From NCBI GenBank assembly GCA_018340375.1, contig JAFFJZ010000003.1, forward strand, positions 9,734,001 to 9,798,000: a stretch of 64,000 nucleotides of DNA. Direction: 5' to 3'. Positions within the stretch are counted from its first letter, which is position 1; the number at the start of each line of letters is the position of its first letter. Source of the DNA: Gonatopus flavifemur (lineage: Eukaryota > Arthropoda > Insecta > Hymenoptera > Dryinidae). Shown piece by piece: positions 33,827 to 46,935 of the stretch. The notes below the pieces were generated by a model. It did no database searches, was not told where the DNA came from, and was given only the letters and a program-made list of their open reading frames with translations. Position numbers and translations under genes: made by a program.

Positions 33827-36800
33827 TACATATTTATATATATATAATATATATATTTATATACGCCAGAAATTCACGATGCAATTCTCCCAAGGAACGA
33901 ATTTGTTGTTGTTATTAATATTGTCCTCTCCATCTTGAAATCCCGATAAAATAGAGACGATCTATTTGACGTCCTTTACAAAACTCCATCGTGATCTTCC
34001 AGTATGATTTTTCGTTTAGTATTCTAAGCGACGTTATTTTTAATGAATTAATTTATCATCTCCACTATTGGAGCCTGTATAATAATATGTCTATTATCAT
34101 ATAGACACGGAATCTCATAAATTATCAGATCTTATATCCTAATTTTCTATGAATTGCAATAGTTGAAGAATTATTTACATTATGAAGTGATTTTTCTGTG
34201 GATTATTCGTTATTTTGTTGTTGTTGTTGTAATAAAAAGAGTACGATGCATTCATTCTATACACAGTAAGCCATAATACCATCTACATCCCGTGGTAATC
34301 CATTGATCAAAAATAATGTATTTCACGTGCACTTTGAATTTACTCTCTCATCATTCATCTCCATTGCACGAATAAATGTTCCTTCGAACAGGTATTCTTC
34401 TTACAAATGCAACTTCGCTCTTTCTCTTTTTCATACTCGTTATTTCCCCATAGTATGCTTTCTCCCTTAGAATCAGATTTTCGAGTACCGTCAAGATTTT
34501 TGAGTAATTATGATTTATACTAGGGATGCGCGACCTCGACCATCGAATCTCGCGTACAAAAAAAATTGTACTCAGTTTCAAATTTGTATCGAAACTTTGT
34601 ATAAGTATTTTATACAAAAGATTCGATTCGTCAAGATTTGCACATAATAAATTAAACACACATATATTTTTAGTGCATATGCGTTGTCACACTGTCGTTC
34701 AGATTTTTATTTCGCTTTTGAAATATTTGAATCAAGAAAAAGCGGAAGCAATGTTCAATCGAAACGTAAAAGACTTATTGTGAAATTTCGACAGCAGCAA
34801 TCATGTATTTGGTTTGAGAGTAAATGTTATCTGAGATGTTTATATATATGTATACTATATACAAGGTGATTTCAAATTCCCATGCCAGAAGATGATTTCT
34901 CCCTCCTATAGGAACATGACGTACATGACATGCATCTTTGAATCCTCCGTTATGTATCGTAATATATTTCTCTTGGAGAAAGATTTCGTGCTATCTTCTT
35001 TTGTTATGGCAGAACTTTTTTCAAGATAAAATCATGTACGTCTTAACGGAATTGAGTGTTGTATAATATAATTATCTGGATACCAAGGACATTGTACATC
35101 CTTCGAAGTAATTTACAGATGAAAAGAATTTTGACAGATTCGAAGAATATTCGAATCCTGATAACATTTGATAAATCACCTAAGAATATTCGAATGCTGT
35201 GTGAAATCGAATCGACTCCTCGATCGTGGAGATAAATGTACATCTCTGTACTGCTTTCGCTTTTCCTCAAGTCACGAGTTTACTTGAAACTGGATCAACA
35301 CTAGATTCTTTTTGTTTATATTCTCATATATTTATTGGCATTTCAATACCCAAGTACGATAATATTATTGATCTGATCTGGCTCTTAACATCTTTCTTGA
35401 GTTCTTTGCATATCATCATGACTGTTATTTATTCAAATAATATCTTTTTATTAGACTCGAAAGAATACTCATACACGTATATATATATGTATATATACAT
35501 ATATACTTAATGTGCTTATTTGCTTGTAAGTGTTGTCATTTAAGTAAAGTATCTTATAGAGGTTCTTTTACTTCTTTAATTTGATTGAATCGTGTGTATA
35601 TATAATTATATAATATAATATAATATAATATAATGTAATATATGTATATTTAGAGTGATTCGCATGATTGATTATTGACAAAAGTTGTTTTCAATGTTTT
35701 CGGATGAGTATGATTTTTCGTCTATATATATAGATAAACGTTGTTTTCCTCCTTCGTTTATAGAAAAAGTTCATTCTCTCTAGATAGTGTAGAGGAGTTA
35801 TTATTCACAAAGGAACTAAAATCATGAAGCCAGCTAAAGTGAAAAGATTCTCGAAAAAGAGAATTTTCAGTGACATCAGACTGCGATGCGAGTTTCATGA
35901 GATTCGAGTTTTATTTAATATATATATATAATAATATACATTGGATGAGAATAAAGAAGAAACATTAACAACATTGGCATGCACGTGTCGTGGACATTGA
36001 AGGGAAAATAGAAATATTTCTATTTTCACGTGTACCGAATTCAAATGTGTTCTTCATGGCGAAAGAATTAATTCTAGCTTAGAGATTAATCGTGATTTGG
36101 TCCCTACCACAACGAAATCTTTCATCCATATCCGCTAAAAAGGTTGTCTAAAATCTGTTGGCCAGAACTTTGTAATTTTTTCTTACTTTTCTTACAAAAT
36201 TCAACCGGCAAATTTTGTCCAATGTTTTTAGCATCCTTTTCTTGAATCTTTAAGAATTTGATTCTCAACCAATTTTATAATCACGACTGCGAGGAATTTT
36301 CTGGATAGTAGAGGTAGTGTACTCGGATATAGAACTGTTGAAATCGAATGTCGAAGAGAGAAAGAAGGGTATATATGTTTGTAAAAATAATATGTACCTC
36401 GAGTTTATCTCGAGAAGATCAAACTTGGTGAATATATATTTGTATTCTTGTTTCGTTCAGCGTTAAACATATCGGATAAAAATTAACTATGCTAGTTGCT
36501 GTGATGGATTTGGCGTGGATTCTCAATGTTTGTACAAACTAAGTATAAAATTATTCATTTTATCTGTTTGCGGAGGGATCTTTTTTTCTTCGGGAGAACT
36601 GATAGATCGATGTTTCAATAATTAACAGGTAACGGAATCAAATTGATAACTGAAGACACAGTGGGCAAACTTGAAAATTGTTGAAAATCATTATCCGAAT
36701 TTGATACATTTTTTCTCAGCTAGGGAACAACTCAATCATTGAACTTAGGATAGTTCCCATTTCCAAGAACAGAATTCTATTATATCGAATTTGATTACAA

Positions 36801-37419
36801 ATTATTTTAAGTATGTTAAAGAATTGAAGAATTAAGAGTATTGTATATGATTTGATAATTGACAATTCATCAACAATTGAATTGTTGGAAATTTCCCTCA
36901 TCGAAGATCAAAATCTGGTTCCTCGAATGAAAGACTCTACCTTTTATTGCATCATCGAATATCTGAAATGACGACAAAGCCCTTTCGAGTCCGTGGTAAA
37001 AAAATGTATCTGAAAATCTCTTTAAGTTTCTCTGAATTTCACTGGAGAACTTTTGCTTATTGAGCACGTTTTTTCATTGAAAAGTTTTATGCATATGTAT
37101 GAAAATCTCTGAAAAAGTTGGTGATTTTCAATGTAACTTTTCCACCAGGGGTACCATTTATCATCATTAGTTTCTGGAATACTTCACTTTGCTTGGGACT
37201 CACGAAAAAAACATAGGAAAAAGTTGTACAGTCAAATCCTTCTAGTCATTTTAAGGCCTTCCAGGTAACTATCCACACAGCACCATACAGTCCCAAAAGA
37301 ATTCATAAAGAATTCTTATTGAACAGACTGTGGCGCGGTGTAAGTAACAAGGGCGTGGCGAGACTTCGCGAGGCCCAAAGAATAGAGTAATTTTCCCTAG
37401 AGTATGTGTTTTATTTTGA
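33827..37419. other. Non-coding, AT-microsatellite-rich sequence
   Basis: Nothing here supports a gene. Simple repeats include TATA/TATAA tracts at 33836-33860, 35476-35508 and 35592-35645. Degenerate foldback words with a TTTTCCACCAGGGG end lie at 37000-37150. Confidence 0.5.
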
Positions 37420-37843
37420 TTTTATACATGTTTTCTAGATGAACGACGCTTATTCCACGTCTTCCATGATCCGGAAGGTCCTAAGATAGGTTTAAAAACC
37501 TGGTTTATTCACGAAAATGTTCCTAAACAGACCCACAGATCGTAAACCCATCGTGAATTGTGGATTAACGGTACCCGGATGGTTGTTCGTTTCGCGTGAG
37601 CGGTACATTAAACTCGTTCTCCAGAATTTTCACAGAAACAATCCCGATGAATATCAGTTCCATGTTTCAAAGTTCCTAGACAGCACCCGGATAGATTCCT
37701 ACATCGAACATATTTCCGAAAATTTTCAAGAACCCGATTCACCCAGATTGTATAACAATCATGTTATTGTCTTGAATGAATTTTCGTATTCCATACTCGG
37801 ATATATAATCGTTTCATGCTCTGGAGTTACCAGACGTGAATAG
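37420..37843 (+). other. Unassigned open segment, possible exon or element fragment
   Basis: An ATG-initiated frame of 108 codons (37517-37843) and an overlapping frame from about 37440 have higher GC and balanced amino-acid use, including the string HDPEGPKIGLKTWF in the earlier frame. I recognise no domain. The two frames are out of phase. It may be a fragment of an old transposable element or a lost gene, or chance. Confidence 0.2.
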
Positions 37844-38633
37844 TACTCGGATAAAGCCGTACATAGATCTACTTGCAAGGAAAAAATAAATCAGCTGTAA
37901 GAAGAACAGAGCTCGATTTCTTAAATTTGAAGAAAATTTCTTTCCCCTCATTCTAACAAATCTTGTTTTCAATGGAAAAAGATAGTTCATTCCAATGAAT
38001 CCATTCATTCCATTCATTGTTCCAATCTGATGAAGAATTTTTCCATTGAAAAAAATATTTATTAGAATGAGGGTAAAGAAAATTTTCTTTCATTAGCAAA
38101 AGTTTAGCTGAAGTTGCTGAATATTTAACTGATACAACTAAAATTTCTTTCCTTGTGTAAATCGATCTTCGAATTCAGAAAAAGATACATAAAAATGAAT
38201 ATTCCAAGGATTTCACCATACTTGTTTTTTCAGTAATTTTTGAAAGTTTCACGAATCCAAAACTTCTCACGTGTTTTTACCAAATTTTTCTCTAATATCC
38301 AGAGTTTGATTATGTCAACTCTGCGTGTAAAACTCGAATCCAAAATCAACGGATCAACAATTTAGTTTGAAGAAATTCTCATTTTTGCCCACTGCGTGGC
38401 AGAAGTCTCCACGCGAAGCAAAAGAATCCCATACTATTATCGCATCAGTTACAACGAGAGAAGTTATTAACACTCGGGAAGAAAAGCGATAACTCGACCG
38501 TTCGGTCGGTTACGAGCGGGCAGGTGATAATATTTTCACAATTAGAGAAGAGGGTGAAGAATTTACATAGTTTTTCTCAAGTACATAAATATATTCACGT
38601 ATTATATTGTTAAAATTGTCCTTCCATACTTAA

Positions 38634-38657
38634 CCCCCCCCCCCTCCCCTCCCCTCT
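38634..38657. repeat. Poly-C / CCCCT simple repeat
   Basis: A run of 11 C followed by TCCCCTCCCCTC, in otherwise AT-rich DNA. On the minus strand this is a G-rich tract. A matching 11-C run plus TCCC occurs at 20691-20705. Confidence 0.85.
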
Positions 38658-40159
38658 AACAGTCCTATGAGATCCTTTTTTCATTCGAAGACATCGTAGT
38701 TTGAAAAAATATGACTCAAATCGTTGATGTTTTCTCCTGAACTGTGGAAAAAAATTCGCTACGTAGTGTAAATACAACGAATAGTATCTTACGAAATCAT
38801 CAGAAACTTTTGACACTTCAATTACATTTGTACTCCTCACAGTGCAGGAGTTCAAAAAGAATTCTTCGAACCTCAATAATTGAGGTCTTCGTACATATAC
38901 AGACTTTTTTGTGGATTGATGTGCAGTATGGGACGTTGAATTTCAAGTTTCCTCGTAATTGAGAATATCATTCGTGTACATGCACAATGTTTTGTGGCCT
39001 ACTATAATCGAGCACCAACTGTAGACAGTTTTTGAAATTCGATTGAAATTTCAATTACGTGATTGGAAAAAGCTCCCTTTACGTTTGACGTGAGTTGAAA
39101 AGGTTCAACATTCCTAAACAGAACATATCTGAAGAGAAGTTAGAAAAAATATCGACTGTTGAGACTCGAATGAAAAACAGGGAGGAATGATAAAAGAAAA
39201 AGAATATACATAATATCGTCGTTTGTTGGTTTCAGAAGAAGATTAATGAGAAGAAAAACGAAACTTGCATGATCGTATGTGAAATATTTCTTATAACTTT
39301 ATTCATTTCAAATCTAATTAAATATATATCATATAAACAAAAACATATAATCTGACCGTATATATATATTTTTTCAATTTAAATAATTAAATAACAATGT
39401 TATCATGTACGTAGTACTTTTCTTTTCCATTGCTTAAAAATAACGATATATTTTAAGTGAATGAATGAATCAATGAATGAAAAATGATAATGTACATTAT
39501 CAAACCCGCCAACTTGACCGAATTATTATTTTATATAATTTCGACAGATTTCTGATTCGTCGATGACACTTATTTTTGTGTGTTCGTGTACTCGTGTGTT
39601 TATATGGGATGAAAAATATTTTCTTGAAAACAACTTTTAAGTGTACGATGATGATTGATGTTTGATTATTATAGCAATATAATGCATGTATATTTTTATA
39701 TATATTAATTGGATATACGAAATATCGAAAGAAAATTGTTTTTTTTTTTTTTTTCATCCGGAACTATCCAGCAGTTCCTCGTATCGATCTTTCTACAAAT
39801 ATATCGCATATTGAACAGTAATAGATGGAAAATACACGTTAATAAAACGAATATTGCATCTAAATGAAATCGTTTAGGTCGATATATAGAATATGAAGTA
39901 TTATTCTTTATTCCATCTTATATCATTTCGAAAGAAGTGAAGGAATGAACAACCTCAACAAACAAGGCTTATTTCATTTTTCTCGCATTTTACACGCAGT
40001 GACTTGATTTTATATTATTCACTGCATTTTCGTATACTCTAATTGATTTTCACTTTCAACCGTGTGTTGAAAAACGAGAAAAAAAATAATCGATGATTTT
40101 TGTTTTCTGGATGATCGAATACTGCTTTTTCCCTTTTCCGTAATCGTGGGTGTGTGGAT

Positions 40160-40180
40160 GTGTGTGTGTGTGTGTGTGTG
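40160..40180. repeat. TG/CA dinucleotide microsatellite
   Basis: About ten uninterrupted TG units with a shorter imperfect run just upstream. Confidence 0.9.
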
Positions 40181-41705
40181 AAAAAGATCTCTCATATTGG
40201 TCATGATGATTTGTTTTTTCTTTTGCACTTCCCACAAGAATTATTCGTACCCTACTTATGATCTTTTTCCCCCCATATGGTAGAGTTTGTTGTGTATGAT
40301 ATATATATATTTGTTTTTTAAAAGTTAGATTAATGAAATGCATCGAGTGTTTGTATATACGAATTTTTATGTGTATGATTATAATTAATTCATACAATGA
40401 GGAGAATGTATAATGGCTGTAATGACGCGGAATCAAATTTCTTTTTTTGTCTCTATAATATTTATACATATATACGTGTGGCAGTGGTGAAGATGAAGAT
40501 GATGAGCAAGAAAAATAATAATTTCTTTTTTTTTATTTCATTCATATACCCTATTATCTTTAAGCTTATGAGGTGTACAATCATAATCGGCATTTGTTCG
40601 ACAATCATACTTTTTTTTCCCTTACGTACTTACGTAATTTATAATATATATATATATGTATATATATAATATTGTGAAACCAATTTTCCAAACGCAACTG
40701 TGTCCAACAAAGCCTTCACGAAATTAGTTGATATACACATTTTTTGTTTTTTTTTTTTCAAAAATTGATTGGATACCGCTTTTTTCTTTTTTCTAGAATT
40801 GGACGGGAAGAAGAAGGAATTTTGTTCTTTTTATTCGAGAAGATTCAAGGGATGTGACGGCAAAAATGACAGCGGCAAGTATAGAGGGGTGTTTTATATC
40901 TCGTTGTAATAAGGGTGTATCGTGTAGTACTCTACGTATGCGTATCATGTGAGAAAAGTAAAGGATATATTCATTAACAACGAGTTTTGTTAATTGGCAG
41001 TGTGAGGCATATACAGAGTGCTTAAGACTGCGATCATGAGGTGCAGAAATAGGCCTTTGAGCTCTTTGGTATTTTTTTGTCCTCTCTCTAAATTGAAATG
41101 AATAATTCTAAGTTACCGGAAAAAGAAATCATATATGTATGGAGATGCATGCTTCACTTCCGTGGATAGATTCTAAAATTCTTGATTATTACGAGACGAC
41201 GAAGAAGTTTCGAAATTTCGAACTCAAAATTCGAGAAAGGTACATAAAAGAAAACAAAACACTGACTTCATGGAGACTTTGTACACACTTTGTGTCATGC
41301 CGGGCAGTTTACAGCGCAATTAAGACGTTTTTTTTTCCTCCTATTTCTCTTAATGTTCGCAAGATGCATTCAAAAAACATAAATCTACGATTTATTCAAC
41401 AACAACAATCTATATCTATATTTATATTTATATTTAAGCCAATATCATGTCAAGTGCAAAAAGTGTTCCTTTCAGATTTTGTTTTTGAAATTCACCTCAT
41501 TCCGATTCGTATTTTTACTATTCCCTTGTTTTTCTTATATATATAACTTTTTCTCTCGTATATGTATATATATATATAATATATTATATCGAGGAAACAT
41601 TAAACCCAAGAAATCGTGATTAGCAGCGATGATCACACGCAATGAAATATTCTCCTGTTTATCATTCATTCATCAATGTCCTGAGAATAATATCGTAGTA
41701 GTCTC

Positions 41706-41767
41706 GAAGAGAAGAAGAAGAAGAAGATGAAAAAGAGGAAGAAGAAGAAGAAGAAGAAGAAGAAGAA
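41706..41767. repeat. GAA trinucleotide microsatellite
   Basis: A purine-only GAA tract of about 60 nt, interrupted by GATGAAAAAGAG. On the minus strand it is a TTC tract. Confidence 0.9.
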
Positions 41768-42517
41768 TTATAGGAGAAGGTTAGGAGAAAACAAATTTTT
41801 CACGATCCAGATGCATGATTTTACTGGACGTTTCAGGTCCCGTAGTGATATTGAAAACATAAATATTTCATTCAATAACAAACAAATATCATTATTATAT
41901 TATTTCTCATGTGATCATGCAAACGCACACGCGTATAATTGATAAAATAATTATGTCTTACTATCAGGACTCGTTATCGACGTTTTATTTTTCCTTGTAA
42001 TTTTTATTATTATATTATTATACGTAATATCCTCTTCTATTGCAATATCGCAATGCCAGCAAATGGTATTCACGTTTTCGGATAGAACAATAATTCATTG
42101 AGAGTAAATTTGTGTTGTTGTAGTTGTCTTTGGTTTATCGTCGAACTTATACTCTCGATCCATCGATTATTCAAGTTTATTACTACACATTCGATTTGAG
42201 ATTCAAAAAATTCGGGAAACAAAAAATCCACGAAGAACATAAACTCTCTTTCTCTCTCTCGGCATTTTTATTCTTGTTTTTTTCTCAGCTTTTCATCTTT
42301 TTTTTGTAATTTTTTTTGTTCATATGTAAGGCACCCTCAGTGCAGATTACATTTGCGGAAGTATATGCGGTATAAGCTAATGACTAGATTCAATCTTAAC
42401 TCGCACGATCCTTTCTTTTTCAATGTGGTTGAAAGGGTTGAAATTGAGAGACTATACAAGAGACATGTTTTACAAGAGACAAGTTATATGTATATAGAGA
42501 TTTATTATTATTTATAC

Positions 42518-42518
<1 letters not shown>

Positions 42519-42558
<40 letters not shown>
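42519..42558. repeat. TA dinucleotide microsatellite
   Basis: Twenty uninterrupted TA units, followed by a GAGA-rich tract to 42590. Confidence 0.9.
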
Positions 42559-42561
<3 letters not shown>

Positions 42562-44407
42562 AGAGAAAGAGAGACACAGAGAGATGAGAGGGACAGAGAT
42601 GAATGGAAATGAGTGGAGAAGATCGAACGGAAAAAACACGAAATGTGTGCGTCTATATGTTCAATATAGTTGAATACGATTCGTTGGAAGGATTCATTTT
42701 TTCTTTTCTTTTATACATTCGGATACTATTTGTGTTGTCTATTCGGTAGAGTCTCGTCGTGTACAAGAAGAAAGTACATAATCAAAATCGGGAATTGAAT
42801 GATTAGTGTGAAACAGTTGAACTCTGTGCACAATTAACACAGTTTTGATGAAGTTTTTGAGGGTGCAGTTTTGTTCAATTTCGATACCAGAATTTTGTGC
42901 TTTACATACACTTCATTCATCCGATAGAGTCTAGTCTTCGTTGGAAGAGATGAAGTCGTTTAAAAAACAAGTGTCGAACGATAAATAAATAATATTCTAC
43001 ACATCGAATATTCAGAAGAGATCAAAGAAAAATCTGAGATTACGTATGTATATATGTATATAGATGTATATATATATATATATGTAGATAACATAAAAAG
43101 AAAATATATATTCATCGTGTTTGCGATTTACTATGGAAGAATTGAATTCAGTTGGAAAATGTTGAAACGATCTTACCTTCGTAGGAGGTAATGAACATTT
43201 ACTAGGTATTCATAGGAACTACTATAGTATTCTTTTTTATACATATATTTCTAATGAAATTCAAACAGATCTTCCTAATGAGAATTCGATAACAATTTCA
43301 ATATCTTGACAAATAAGACATAGAAATGGTCTCTCTACAATCCGTTATAGAAGTCAATTTTCTTCTTATACTCTTTATATAATAAACATTCTGTACAAAG
43401 TTCACTTGTTCAACAATTCTCACTCAGAGTTTTTTCTCTTGAAGTGAATACGCGTAAGCATATGTCGACGCGAGACTCGATAACGAAGGAACTCCAACGC
43501 AAAAAGGAAACATTTCATTGCTCGAGATAGTATTGTTTTTTTTCCCATAAATTTGTTATCGAGTTCCGAGTTGACGCGTAAGAATAAAGCACCCTTGGAA
43601 ATCGGTTTTGGTTTTTCACCCTTTGGTATTATTATGTTTTTTTGTTTTTGTTTTTTTTAGTTCCAACAACATTTTAAATATATGATGATTGATAAACTAC
43701 GTCGTTCGAATGTGACACTTGAATGACATTTTTCCCTCTGTTCTCTCCTTTTTTTTCACTGTCTCTCACTCTCCCTCCAGTGCGGTGCGTTCATTTCAAA
43801 TGAATAAATAATCAAATGAAAGAGAAATGGGACTAGATAAAATATATGAGACTAGGAAACAAGGAAATACATTAAAACTAGGAATAAAATTGATTAAAAA
43901 ATAAAAACAAGGATTTACTTTGAACATAAGGGAGGCAGTGGTGCGTTACTTAGATATATATGTATACGTATATACAGGGAATCAAAGCTAAGGAGCTTCG
44001 ATTTTCTTTTCTTTTTTTTTTTTCTTCAACTTATATGGTTTTTCTTCATAATATATATGTATATATTTTTCTTCACGTTCAGAGAAAATCAGAGTTATTC
44101 GATACAAAAATTGAGGGATCAAATTTCTTTGACGTACAATCAAATGTGTAACATTCGTCGATGGTGTGTTCAGGGGATAATCAAATTCAAGGATATTTTG
44201 AAAGTCCATTCGAATCGAATAACGATTTTCCCCGAACGCTGTACTACCCTGTATTTACATATATACATATATCATATATATATGTATATATATATACATA
44301 TATATATATTATTTTTGTTCTTTATTTAAATTGGTGTTTCGCTGAGATCACCTGACCAGAGATGACTCGATGATCAATCCGCGACACGATGACTTTATGT
44401 TCTTTTT

Positions 44408-44566
44408 TCATAAAATCCGCATAAAATCATCGTTGTCCTCGATAACTCTTACCGGAACATCGTCTTCCTCATCACCTTCATGGGGATGATACAATACCTT
44501 CTTCAGGTATATTTCCTTATACGACGAAGCTTTTGAAATAAAAGCTCGTCCTTTGTGTGTCAGTTG
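44408..44566 (-). CDS. Candidate alternative 3' exon of PMCA (acidic C-terminus)
   Basis: On the minus strand an acceptor (AAGACACAG, ending at 44567) is followed by 52 open codons and a stop. The phase is 0, the same as the known PMCA junctions in this window. The end is acidic (HEGDEEDDVPVRVIEDNDDF) and more GC-rich than the surroundings, which is unlike random sequence here. A strong donor-like GTAAGAG occurs inside it. It lies 434 nt beyond the PMCA stop codon. It could be an alternative terminal exon, an internal exon of another gene, or chance. I do not recognise the peptide with certainty. Confidence 0.35.
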   Translation of the reverse strand, partial: QLTHKGRAFISKASSYKEIYLKKVLYHPHEGDEEDDVPVRVIEDNDDFMRIL

Positions 44567-44639
44567 CTGTGTCTTTGTTTTTATTTTATTTTTGTTCATC
44601 ATTTCCTTTACACATTATCACTATTTCTTATAATTATAT

Positions 44640-44995
44640 TCACTTTTGACTAGTTGAAAACTCGATGCCTCTCTTTTTCTCTCTGTCTCTCTTTCTCTCT
44701 CTCTTCCTCTTCCTTATAATATCCCTTCCCACTTGTTTTTTTATTACTCTCCGGGCTCGGCTCACACGAATAATGATAGTCCTCTTTAATTGTGTAAGAC
44801 CAGGCAAAAGAGAATACGAGAGCGAGGACATTTAGTATGCTGATAATATTAATTATAATAATGATAATAATAATCATATCAATCATAAGAATAATAATAA
44901 TAATAATGACATCAGCAGCCGTAGCGGCAACAACAGCAGCAACAACATGGGGATGATTCCACCTTATTAACATCTCCTTCTTCTTCTTCTTCATT
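44640..44995. repeat. Cluster of simple repeats (CTCT, TAA, CAA, TTC)
   Basis: CTCT-rich sequence (44671-44712) is followed by ATA/ATAATA repeats (44845-44910), a CAGCAACAA tract and a TTC tract directly next to the PMCA stop codon. The long open frames across it are by-products of the repeats. Confidence 0.75.
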
Positions 44996-45000
44996 TTCTT

Positions 45001-45222
45001 CTATACAGCAGTCTCCGTGTGACTGTGACTCGAGAGCCTTTCGACGTCGATTTCAGGTATTGTTAACTCATCCGGGATGTTATCGGCATACTCGATGCTA
45101 CTCGTTTGTGACAGCCGTTTATTCAACGATGACTGCTTCCTCAATACTTCTGCCAATGTGGTATTGCTGTGCTCGCCGTAGCGTACGTCTAGGCCCTGCC
45201 GAAATGCGTTCACTACGCGGAT
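45001..45222 (-). CDS. PMCA: Plasma-membrane Ca2+-ATPase (PMCA), terminal coding exon
   Basis: PMCA pumps cytosolic Ca2+ out of the cell and is autoinhibited by its C-terminal tail until calmodulin binds. This exon encodes the last 73 residues of the tail. A clean acceptor (CCGTTTACAG, minus strand) precedes IRVVNAFRQGL, the distal half of the calmodulin-binding helix typical of PMCAs. A conserved-looking Ser/Thr-rich tail follows (RYGEH..., LAEVLRKQSSL, TSSIEYADNIPDELTIPEID). The protein ends HTETAV, a class I PDZ ligand. The stop codon is at 45001-45003. The junction is phase 0, matching the exon at 55629-55697. Family assignment rests on recalled PMCA tail motifs; the catalytic P-type ATPase domains are outside this window. 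Confidence 0.87.
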   Translation of the reverse strand: MRVVNAFRQGLDVRYGEHSNTTLAEVLRKQSSLNKRLSQTSSIEYADNIPDELTIPEIDVERLSSHSHTETAV

Positions 45223-46092
45223 CTGTAAACGGAAATCCTTCAGATTCAGAATCTCAATACACTATAGGAACACACGGTTTTCTTTTTTTTTGTTTTTCAA
45301 CTCTTTTGACTCTTGACGTAGAATTTTCCAAAACTTTCAATCCGATCGGCCAAACATGTACGAAAAAATTATAAATCTTATCCTGTTTTTCTATGAACAG
45401 AGGATTTCAGTGGATACAATCGGAGTAAATTGTAACTGACCATTCGCTAAATTGATACAGAACTGGAAGATCCATCTCGAGAAGCGATGGGAGATCGAGG
45501 TTGTATTTATAGTCTACGTCTAATAGTTGCTTGGTACATATAATTAAATTTATGAAAGTGAATTTGAATTTTTTCGGTCGCCGAGTGGGGTATCATTATT
45601 ATTCGAGTGAGATGAGATACATAAAGATTTTGTATTAATTATATTATATATAGAAAATGAATTTCAACATCGATGCAGTAAGAGATCCTTATGTAAGATC
45701 GACACTTCGTCGAAACTAATTGGAGGATTCCCTATCACTTTCGATAGGATGTGTACATTGTGTGCATTGAAATTCGAAATAACCATCTTCTCGCGTCAAG
45801 AGTGAATTCCCATATATCGTGGGTTGGAATATTTGACGAACGTGGGAGAGATCCATTTCGTTAGAAATTACGAGGGATTTTTCTGGTTGAAGTTGATATG
45901 CTGTAGATAACTTGAATTGAAAGTGATGGGAAGTATTCATCTGCTTTCGATATTGAATATTTTCATTTCCGGGACTGGACTTCTGGAAAATAATTCACAT
46001 TTTCTTTCAGCAGTTAGTTGTTTGCTGGAAATTTGACTTCGAATAATTCGAATTCAGACTTTTCTGTTAAACTTCAGCGATTGAATTCAACT

Positions 46093-46269
46093 CACGGAGA
46101 AAAAATTCGCTGTCTCAGTTGAGTGCAAAAGAAGCAGCAAAATTTTCAGTATCATATACAGAATAACAAATAAATTTTTATGCAGGAGTCAACATATTTT
46201 GCTGGAACAGCTAAAGATATACCCAGCAAAATCACATTTCGCTGTCACAGGAAATGTTTTTTCTCCGTG
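46093..46269. mobile_element. TTTGCTG-family inverted-repeat element
   Basis: The ends CACGGAGAAAAAATTCGCTGT (46093) and AAATGTTTTTTCTCCGTG (to 46269) match those of the 8124-8493 element. The interior has AGCAAAATTTTCAGTATC and TTGCTGGAACAGC. At 177 bp it is a shorter internally deleted copy. Confidence 0.7.
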
Positions 46270-46935
46270 ACCGAATTGATCTGTTCTTGCATATATTCGT
46301 AGAGACTGAAACGGTAATAATATATGTTTAATACAAGTTATAGGATGGCAATTCGAAACTCTATTCGGAGTATCTTTGAGTAATTTTGCAAAAAGTCCAT
46401 CAGTGTAAATTGATTCCCAGAAAAATGATATGCTGAATCAAAAGTGAGACTCTAAATTGAAAAAACTTGGATTCCCGTGTCTTTGTTATGTTTCTAGTGT
46501 AAAAAAAAGGAATTTTCCCATAGTATTTGTTTGAGGATCACCACCAATGCGGAATATTCAACTGAATTCCAGCCTGTGATGCGTATATTTTGGTCTGCGA
46601 GAGGGAATAAATCGTTGACCCTCCATTTTTCAGGTTGAGATTATCGGAACATTGTAATTCGCTCGGAAAGATTTTGATCCAAAGCTATCAACGCTGACAA
46701 GGAGTCAGAATGTAAATATCATTTTACAGGAAGGCCAGTAGAATATTCACAACCATATTCGTACTGCTGATTCATGTGGGCCTGCGATTGTAGAACTCTG
46801 GCATTCCAACGTTATCCGAAGTCAAAACTTGCCGTCAATTTCAACATGAGATTGGGTTATGGAAACATTGAAATGAAGTACATGGAGAAAAAGTAATTGT
46901 TAAGAAATGAAGGATTGATTTTTTCAATCACGCAC

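Larger units (their letters stand above)
38700..44407. other. AT- and microsatellite-rich tract downstream of PMCA
   Basis: No coding sequence is supported. On the minus strand this lies after the PMCA stop codon and may be its long 3' UTR, which is common for this gene family, but no transcript end can be fixed from sequence alone. It contains many TA, TG, GAA and poly-T simple repeats. The longest frames (40056-40469 - and 41139-41546 +) are low-complexity. Confidence 0.4.

Noticed and set aside
40056..40469. 137-codon minus-strand frame
   Set aside because: Spans a TG/CA microsatellite (His-Thr repeats) and AT-rich sequence; no family features.
41139..41546. 135-codon plus-strand frame
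   Set aside because: Ends in Ile/Phe low complexity from TATTTA repeats and has no domain or splice support.
45430..45545. Minus-strand open stretch (LDVDYKYNLDLPSLLEMDLP) just upstream of the PMCA terminal exon
   Set aside because: Composition is protein-like, but no confident acceptor/donor pair and no family match; it is also partly open on the plus strand.
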